Assembly (NCBI GenBank): GCA_021405325.1
Contig: QWII01000082.1
Span: forward strand, 1-47,965
DNA from: Caldilinea sp. CFX5
Lineage (GTDB): Bacteria > Chloroflexota > Anaerolineae > Caldilineales > Caldilineaceae
Direction: 5' to 3'
DNA: 47,965 bases
The notes under the pieces are model-generated. The model was not told where the DNA came from and did not search any database. It worked only from the letters and a program-made list of their open reading frames with translations. Both the position numbers and the translations under genes were made by a program. The stretch's first letter is position 1. Each line of letters starts with the position of its first letter. Positions 43,395 to 47,965 of the stretch are shown piece after piece.

Positions 43395-44135
43395 ATGATC
43401 ATCGACTGCCACTGTCACGCCGGCCAGGGCGACGGGTTGACCGGCCCGTGGGATACTGCCGCCCCGCTCGACAAATATCTGCGCCGCGCAACACAAGCCG
43501 GCATCGAGCGCACGGTGATCTTTGCTGCCTTTCATTCGGACTATGCCATTGCCAACCGCGAAGTGGCGCGCATCGTGCAGAGCCGCCCCGAACGCTTCTA
43601 TGGCTTTGCCTTCATTCACCCTGTCCATGACCGGGGGCGGGTGGCGGCGCTGGTGCGCGCGGCGGTGGAGGAGCATGGCTTTGTCGGCATCAAGGTGCAT
43701 CGCCATGATGCACGGATTACCCGCGAAATTTGTGAAGCGGCGGCGGCCTATCGCTTGCCCGTTCTCTATGATGTCATGGGTGAGGTCGCGGTAGTCGAAC
43801 TGTTAGCGGTTGAATATCCGCAGGTGCCGTTTATCATTCCGCATCTGGGCAGCTTTGCCGATGACTGGCGGGCGCAGCACGCGCTGATCGACTACCTGGT
43901 ACGCCACCCCAACATCTATACCGACAGCTCCGGCGTGCGGCGTTTCGATCTGTTGGTGGAAACGGTCAAACGCGCCGGCGCGCACAAGCTGCTCTTTGGC
44001 AGCGATGGGCCGTGGCTGCACCCTGGGCTTGAGCTGGCTAAAATACGCGCGTTGGGGCTGCCACCGGCGCAGGAACGATTGGTGTTGGGTGACACCTTGC
44101 AGCGTTTGCTGGCCCAGCTTCCTGCACACGTTTGA
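43395..44135 (+). CDS. Amidohydrolase (TIM-barrel metal-dependent hydrolase)
   Basis: This 246-aa protein of the Amidohydrolase_2 type has a metal-binding HxH on the first strand (H6-x-H8 in DCHCHAG), GIKVHRHDARI in mid-barrel (H102, H104), H150 in IIPHLGSF and the conserved Asp at the last strand (D204 in LLFGSDGPW). It is shorter than many family members but has all barrel landmarks. It has no signal peptide. Its substrate is unknown. It lies between the envelope cluster and rpoN with gaps of 119 and about 150 bp, so it may not belong to the system. The RBS is weak. Confidence 0.88.
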   Translation: MIIDCHCHAGQGDGLTGPWDTAAPLDKYLRRATQAGIERTVIFAAFHSDYAIANREVARIVQSRPERFYGFAFIHPVHDRGRVAALVRAAVEEHGFVGIKVHRHDARITREICEAAAAYRLPVLYDVMGEVAVVELLAVEYPQVPFIIPHLGSFADDWRAQHALIDYLVRHPNIYTDSSGVRRFDLLVETVKRAGAHKLLFGSDGPWLHPGLELAKIRALGLPPAQERLVLGDTLQRLLAQLPAHV

Positions 44136-44161
44136 GCAACACATCACTTGCGTAACTCCTG

Positions 44162-44222
44162 TTTGCCAAAAAATGTGTAGTGGTTGTCAACGCGTTTGGC
44201 AAAAAATGGCAACATTGGCAAA
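44162..44222 (+). promoter_or_regulatory. Repeated TTGGCAAA motif ahead of rpoN
   Basis: The octamer TTGGCAAA or its complement occurs three times in 61 bp: TTTGCCAA at 44162-44169, TTGGCAAA at 44196-44203 and TTGGCAAA at 44215-44222. The outer two form a 9-bp inverted repeat (GTTTGCCAA/TTGGCAAAC). This looks like a binding region for a regulator of rpoN. The same octamer occurs once about 35 bp upstream of the sigma-54 promoter at 35519. Confidence 0.5.
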
Positions 44223-44283
44223 CTGAAAGCTGCTATGATAGCGGCCTATCAAGGCTATCATGCTCTACCGGTTAAGAGGCGCT

Positions 44284-45618
44284 ATGCACGCAAGACTTGC
44301 ACTCAAAACACAACTCAAAATTGCACCACAGCAGGTGATGGCGAGTACTTTGTTACAAGCTGCGCTTGTTGATCTGGATCAGTTGCTGGCCAAGGAAGTG
44401 GCTGCCAACCCGGCCCTGGAGCGTGTTGAGACAACGGCTGCCACGGACACGGTAAGCGACGCCATGCCCCAGGCGACTTTATCTTATCTCTCTGCTTACC
44501 CACAGGGAGAAGCGACGCCTGATCTGGATGACTGGACCGAGCAGTTGACGGCCCAGGCGTCGCTCATTGAACAGTTGACGGCGCAACTTGCGTTCATGGC
44601 CGATGGTCAGTCCTACCGGTTGGCGGTCGCGTTGTTGGCCTGTCTGGACGATCATGGTTATCTGCGCGCCTCAACCGCAACGCTGGCCCAAGAATTGGGG
44701 GTAGATGCTACCGCTATCGAAGCGGCGATCCAGTTGCTTCATGCCCTGGAGCCGCCAGGGATCGGCGCGCGCGATCTGCGTGAATGCTTACAACTCCAAT
44801 GTGCCTACCTGGCGGCGGCTGGGGTGGAGTGCAGGTTGGCTTGTCGTATCCTGAGCGAGGCATGGGAAGCCTTTACCAAACAGCAGTGGTCGTATGTCGC
44901 GCGCAAGCTTCAGATAAGCTGTAGAGAGGTGGCGGAGGCACAGCAATTTGTCCGCCGGCGCCTCTACCCCTATCCGTTGGCGCTCGTAACCGGGAATTCT
45001 ATGCCAACAACAGCACCGGCGCGTGCTGATTTGATCATTCGTCAGCAAATTTCGGCTGATTCTTCGGTTTATTCTATCGAGATACCCAATGTTGAGTGCT
45101 ATCAATTGCGGGTAAATGACGTTTTTGTGGATACTTTGCGTGCAGTAACAAATACAGACAATGTGTTACCATCAGAGCGTGTCTGGTTGAATAACCAGAT
45201 TGCGCGCGCTCGTCAATTCATTGCTGCTCTGCACCAACGGTGGGCAACGCTATATCGTATTGGTGAATACCTGATTGTCTATCAAGCAGATTTTCTAGCG
45301 CAAGGGGCGCTTTGCCTAAAACCGCTAACCCAGGCGATGGTTGCTGCCGCGCTGGGGCTGGATGAATCGACCGTCAGCCGGGCGGTCCATGATAAGTACG
45401 TGCAACTACCGGATGGTCGCCTGTTGGCGCTGACCGCTTTTTTTGACCACACCTTGCCGGCCAAGGAGACCATGCGTCAGGTGCTGGCCGCCGCTGATCA
45501 CCCGCTGAGTGACCAGGAAATTGCTGATTGTCTACACGCCAAAGGCATCCGTCTGGCCCGGCGCACCGTCGCCAAATACCGTGAGCAGTTAAAGATTCCC
45601 GTGAGTTATTGTCGGTAG
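44284..45618 (+). CDS. rpoN: RNA polymerase sigma-54 factor
   Basis: This 444-aa sigma-54 factor directs RNA polymerase to -24/-12 promoters and needs an AAA+ activator to open them. Region I (1-45: ARLALKTQLKIAPQQVMAST, then LLAKEVAANPALE) is intact. The core-binding region has EPPGIGARDLRECLQLQC (156-173). The helix-turn-helix around 352-372 contains LDESTVSRAVHDKYVQLPDGR, and the RpoN box ARRTVAKYRE (425-434) is intact. It is slightly shorter than many homologues. The ATG at 44284 behind GAGG fits the family start better than one eight codons upstream. Its closest partner is the activator gene at 45886. Confidence 0.96.
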   Translation: MHARLALKTQLKIAPQQVMASTLLQAALVDLDQLLAKEVAANPALERVETTAATDTVSDAMPQATLSYLSAYPQGEATPDLDDWTEQLTAQASLIEQLTAQLAFMADGQSYRLAVALLACLDDHGYLRASTATLAQELGVDATAIEAAIQLLHALEPPGIGARDLRECLQLQCAYLAAAGVECRLACRILSEAWEAFTKQQWSYVARKLQISCREVAEAQQFVRRRLYPYPLALVTGNSMPTTAPARADLIIRQQISADSSVYSIEIPNVECYQLRVNDVFVDTLRAVTNTDNVLPSERVWLNNQIARARQFIAALHQRWATLYRIGEYLIVYQADFLAQGALCLKPLTQAMVAAALGLDESTVSRAVHDKYVQLPDGRLLALTAFFDHTLPAKETMRQVLAAADHPLSDQEIADCLHAKGIRLARRTVAKYREQLKIPVSYCR

Positions 45619-45860
45619 GGTTGGTTAGTTGGTTGGTTGGTTAGTTGCTGATGTTACGCACTTTCTCCTGGGAACGCCAGCATCCTTGCTGGCTGCTGCC
45701 AGAGATGGCGGCGGGGAGTCCACTGGGCCCGGTGCGTAACATCAGTTAGTTGGTTGGTTGGTTTCGACAAGCTCAACCAACTAACCAACCAACTAACTAA
45801 CCAACCAACCAACTAACCAACCAACTAACCAACCAACTAACTAACCAACTAACTAACCAT
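45619..45860. repeat. Composite inverted repeat built from GGTT/AGTT units
   Basis: The left part (45619-45646) and middle part (45744-45763) consist of GTTGGTTA-type units; the right part (45774-45860) is a long run of the complementary AACCAACT units. Inside are ATGTTACGCAC/GTGCGTAACAT arms (45648-45661 with 45732-45745, 14 bp) enclosing GCCAGCA-tcct-TGCTGGC (45676-45693). The core GGTTTCGACAAGCTCAACC (45760-45778) is shared with the hairpin at 4109-4179. It separates rpoN from the activator gene. Confidence 0.88.
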
Positions 45861-45885
45861 TGAATGCAGTTATTTGGAGCCATCA

Positions 45886-47295
45886 ATGACCCCCACTGCT
45901 TTCACAACCCAACCTTGGGTATACAATCTCTGCCCAACGCATAATCTGGCGGCGGCAGAGATTGTTGCCTGTTTGCAAGCCGCAGGATTGGCTGTCCCGC
46001 TACGCCAGATGGAGGCGCAGCGCGGCCTCGGCATCCTGCTGGCGTCCCAGATCAATGCCAGTGTCGAAGCGGTGATCCGCACGCTCAGTCGGCATGGCGC
46101 CGAGCGGCTGTTGGTGATCCTGGTGGGCGAGACGGCGCCGGCGCCGCAGGATGGCTGGTCGGCTTTGCAGGCTGGCGCCACCGATATCTTGATTTGGGCC
46201 GATTTGACCGACCCGCTGGCTGTGATCGGGGCGCACTTACAGCGTTGGCGTGAGGTGGACGCCCTGTCAGTCTCACCGTTGGTCAAACAGAACCTTGTCG
46301 GCGAGAGCCTTGGCTGGCAGATGGTGATCCGTCAACTCGTGGAGGTTGCGCGCTTTACCGATGCCCCGCTTTTACTCATGGGTGAGACGGGCACCGGCAA
46401 GGAACTCGCCGCGCGCCTCATTCATACGCTTGACCCCAGGCGTGATCGGCATGAACTCGTGATTTTGGATTGTACGACACTGATGCCGGAGTTAGCAGGC
46501 AGCGAACTCTTCGGGCATGAACGTGGCGCCTTCACCGGTGCGGTCAATCTGCGGGAGGGCGCCTTTGCCTTGGCTGACGGCGGTACGCTTTTTTTGGACG
46601 AGGTCGGCGAATTGCCGCTTAGTCTTCAGGTGCAATTGTTGCGCGTTCTCCAAGAACATACCTATAAACGGGTGGGCAGCAACACCTGGCGACAGACCGA
46701 TTTTCGCCTCATCGGCGCCACCAACCGGGATCTGTTGCAGGAGGAAGCCAAGGGCAGCTTCCGGCGCGATCTCTACTACCGCCTTGCCAGTTGGGTGATC
46801 CGGCTTCCCCCGTTGCGTGAACGGACAGAGGACATCCTGCCGCTGGTGCGCCATTTCTTGCGTCAGGCGCTGCCCAACGGCGAGCCGCCGCTGTTGGATA
46901 GTCGATTAGAGGACTATTTTCTGCAGCGGGCCTATCCGGGCAATGTGCGCGATCTGCGCAACCTGGTCTTCCGCATTGCGGCTCGCCATGTCGGACCGGG
47001 GCCGATCACCATTGGCGCCATTCCGCCGGATGAGCGCCCCGTCACCTACGGCGGCGCCGACGCCTGGTGCGATCTGCGTTTGGAGCAACTAGTACGACGC
47101 GCCCTCACAGCGGGGACAAACTTGAAAGAGTTAAAGCGAGTGGTCGAAGAGGCGGCCATTCGCCTGGCGATTGAGGACGAAGCGGGCAATGTGCAACGGG
47201 CAGCCCAGCGGTTGGGCGTCACCGATCGCACCCTGCAACTGCACCGGGCCGAACAACGCCAGCAGATGAAGGCCAACTTGGCAGAAGCGCCTTGA
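45886..47295 (+). CDS. Sigma-54-dependent activator (bEBP) with degenerate receiver domain
   Basis: This 469-aa NtrC-family activator starts behind TTTGGAG. Residues 1-122 have the length and strand pattern of a receiver domain, but the phosphoacceptor strand reads ILLASQIN with no Asp and the usual Lys-Pro is replaced (ILIWADL), so it is probably not controlled by phosphorylation. The AAA+ domain (about 135-375) is complete: Walker A GETGTGKE (166-173), the sigma-54-contacting GAFTGA (214-219), Walker B TLFLDE (234-239) and FRRDLYYRL. A Fis-type HTH is at 434-456 (GNVQRAAQRLGVTDRTLQLH). With rpoN directly upstream and a sigma-54 promoter in the window, it is the prime candidate to activate the cluster at 35654. 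Confidence 0.93.
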   Translation: MTPTAFTTQPWVYNLCPTHNLAAAEIVACLQAAGLAVPLRQMEAQRGLGILLASQINASVEAVIRTLSRHGAERLLVILVGETAPAPQDGWSALQAGATDILIWADLTDPLAVIGAHLQRWREVDALSVSPLVKQNLVGESLGWQMVIRQLVEVARFTDAPLLLMGETGTGKELAARLIHTLDPRRDRHELVILDCTTLMPELAGSELFGHERGAFTGAVNLREGAFALADGGTLFLDEVGELPLSLQVQLLRVLQEHTYKRVGSNTWRQTDFRLIGATNRDLLQEEAKGSFRRDLYYRLASWVIRLPPLRERTEDILPLVRHFLRQALPNGEPPLLDSRLEDYFLQRAYPGNVRDLRNLVFRIAARHVGPGPITIGAIPPDERPVTYGGADAWCDLRLEQLVRRALTAGTNLKELKRVVEEAAIRLAIEDEAGNVQRAAQRLGVTDRTLQLHRAEQRQQMKANLAEAP

Positions 47296-47378
47296 TGCTA
47301 CCGATTGATTGACAGGCTGCTAGATAAAGACTATAATTTAGCAGAATTTTGTTTAGTATTTTGCGAAAGGTGGTTATT

Positions 47379-47690
47379 ATGCAAGCAATCCAAACGGAAT
47401 CCGTCTCAGGCTTTAGAAATAACTATAAAGTTGCGCTCACCAAAGTTGAAAATGGGCCGGTCCTTCTTCTGCAGAACAGCAAAGCAACGGCTGTGCTGGT
47501 TTCCGTTGAAGAATGGAATACAATTGCAAGTCGTTTGAAACGTTTACAACAATTGGAAGCATTAGCCGAAGCGAAACGGATCACTGCCGAAATGGAAGCA
47601 GATCCTACAAAAAGGACTTCCCACGAAGAACTAAAACGCTTACTTTTAGAAAAGCGTGCAAAGGGAGTTTTCCCCGATGCGACAAATTGA
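47379..47690 (+). CDS. Type II antitoxin, Phd/YefM-like
   Basis: This 103-aa protein starts behind AAAGGTGG. The N-terminal part (about 8-55: SVSGFRNNYKVALTKVENGP, then LLLQNSKATAVLVSVEEWN) fits the Phd/YefM antitoxin fold, which binds its own promoter. The charged helical C-terminus (LEALAEAKRITAEMEADPT onwards) would wrap the toxin. It overlaps the following small gene by 14 bp, as expected for a toxin-antitoxin operon. The family call rests on pattern and context. Confidence 0.8.
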   Translation: MQAIQTESVSGFRNNYKVALTKVENGPVLLLQNSKATAVLVSVEEWNTIASRLKRLQQLEALAEAKRITAEMEADPTKRTSHEELKRLLLEKRAKGVFPDATN

Positions 47691-47886
47691 CTATAGCGAA
47701 GAAGCAAAGTCTTACTTTTTGGATAATTATCCTTACGCTTTTGATTTGCTCATCCGTATTGAAGAGCTGAAATTTATCGGAGATCGCATCCTCCCTGATA
47801 ATTGTGTATCACTCACATCAAATTATTACTGGTGGGAAGTGTTGGATCATGCTGTTATTTTCAGACCTAGTTACCGTAGGGTTTGA
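47677..47886 (+). CDS. Type II toxin, RelE/ParE-like (short)
   Basis: This 69-aa protein is encoded 14 bp inside the end of the antitoxin gene, with GGGAG upstream of its ATG. The sequence (MRQIDYSEEAKSYFLDNYPY at the start, WWEVLDHAVIFRPSYRRV at the end) has the short helical N-terminus and closing strand pattern of RelE/ParE-fold toxins, which cut ribosome-bound mRNA or poison gyrase. It is shorter than most of them (80-100 aa), so some C-terminal catalytic residues may be missing or it may be a compact variant. Activity is not certain. Confidence 0.65.
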   Translation: MRQIDYSEEAKSYFLDNYPYAFDLLIRIEELKFIGDRILPDNCVSLTSNYYWWEVLDHAVIFRPSYRRV

Positions 47887-47957
47887 AAGAAGTGGACAAT
47901 ATCCCCACTCTTCTGATATGGTCAGAGTGCGAAAAAGATCATAATCAGGAGGGAATG

Positions 47958-47965
47958 ATGAATAT
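47958..47965 (+). CDS. Start of a gene cut by the window edge
   Basis: AGGAGGG (47948-47953 region) stands just before tandem ATG codons at 47955 and 47958, a strong ribosome-binding site. Only two or three codons (M-N) are inside the window, so nothing can be said about the product. Confidence 0.6.

Noticed and set aside
44190..44221. Second sigma-54 promoter in front of rpoN (TGGCAAAAAATGGCA)
   Set aside because: The GG and GC doublets are one base too close and the -12 element does not match TTGC.
45619..45860. CRISPR array or centromere-like iteron set
   Set aside because: The units are 4-8-bp simple-sequence variants that form one large inverted repeat; no spacers, no parA/parB or replication gene.

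Overview
The window looks like chromosomal DNA from a member of the Chloroflexota, probably a Caldilineales-type filamentous heterotroph. This is an inference from style, not from a marker gene. The DNA is moderately GC-rich. Exported proteins carry twin-arginine signals, three of them combined with a lipobox. One secreted protein carries a YLPVV motif, sugar ABC importers come without their own ATPase, and nearly every intergenic gap holds a long perfect palindrome or a simple-sequence array. No rRNA, tRNA, IS element, prophage or CRISPR array was seen.

Region 1 (1-4961, + strand): a 40-bp hairpin-bearing tandem repeat, a Tat-exported DUF1501 protein, an unknown secreted protein with PepSY-like halves, a 14-copy heptamer array, and a LytS/LytR-type two-component pair (membrane histidine kinase plus LytTR regulator) whose genes are separated by a 30-bp perfect hairpin.

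Region 2 (4979-18312, - strand): an exopolysaccharide locus of eleven genes read from about 18.3 kb down to 5 kb. It holds two GT2 and two GT4 glycosyltransferases, a large GT-C-like membrane protein, a DUF1616-like membrane protein, a flippase, a CapK-type AMP-ligase, a hexapeptide acyltransferase, a LysM membrane protein and an acyltransferase-3 protein. Several of the genes overlap by a few bases.

Region 3 (18913-35288, mainly + strand): carbohydrate uptake and catabolism. It contains galM, a LacI-family regulator preceded by two LacI-type operators, two tandem paralogous Tat-lipoprotein solute-binding proteins with two permeases, a PhyH-family oxygenase, an enolase-superfamily dehydratase or racemase, an NAD-type SDR, a second complete binding-protein/permease set, a DUF4058 gene on the other strand and a GH51 alpha-L-arabinofuranosidase. 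Neither importer has an ATPase here, so a shared MsmK/UgpC-type ATPase elsewhere is expected.

Region 4 (35289-47295, + strand) is the most unusual part. Behind a strong terminator sits an essentially perfect sigma-54 promoter (TGGCACG-N4-TTGCA, 35519-35534). It faces six closely spaced genes: two paralogous small proteins (one with a glycine-rich hydrophobic segment), a HEVGH metallopeptidase, a protein with carboxypeptidase-regulatory-like and Ig-like domains and a large helical region, and two peptidoglycan-binding hydrolases (DUF2272; SLT + EF-hand + VanY). None has a recognisable Sec or Tat signal. Four of the six share an acidic/aromatic N-terminal leader. Downstream lie an amidohydrolase, rpoN (sigma-54) itself and a sigma-54 activator with a degenerate receiver domain. 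I read this as a dedicated sigma-54-controlled envelope-active system of unknown purpose. A type II toxin-antitoxin pair and the first codons of another gene close the window.
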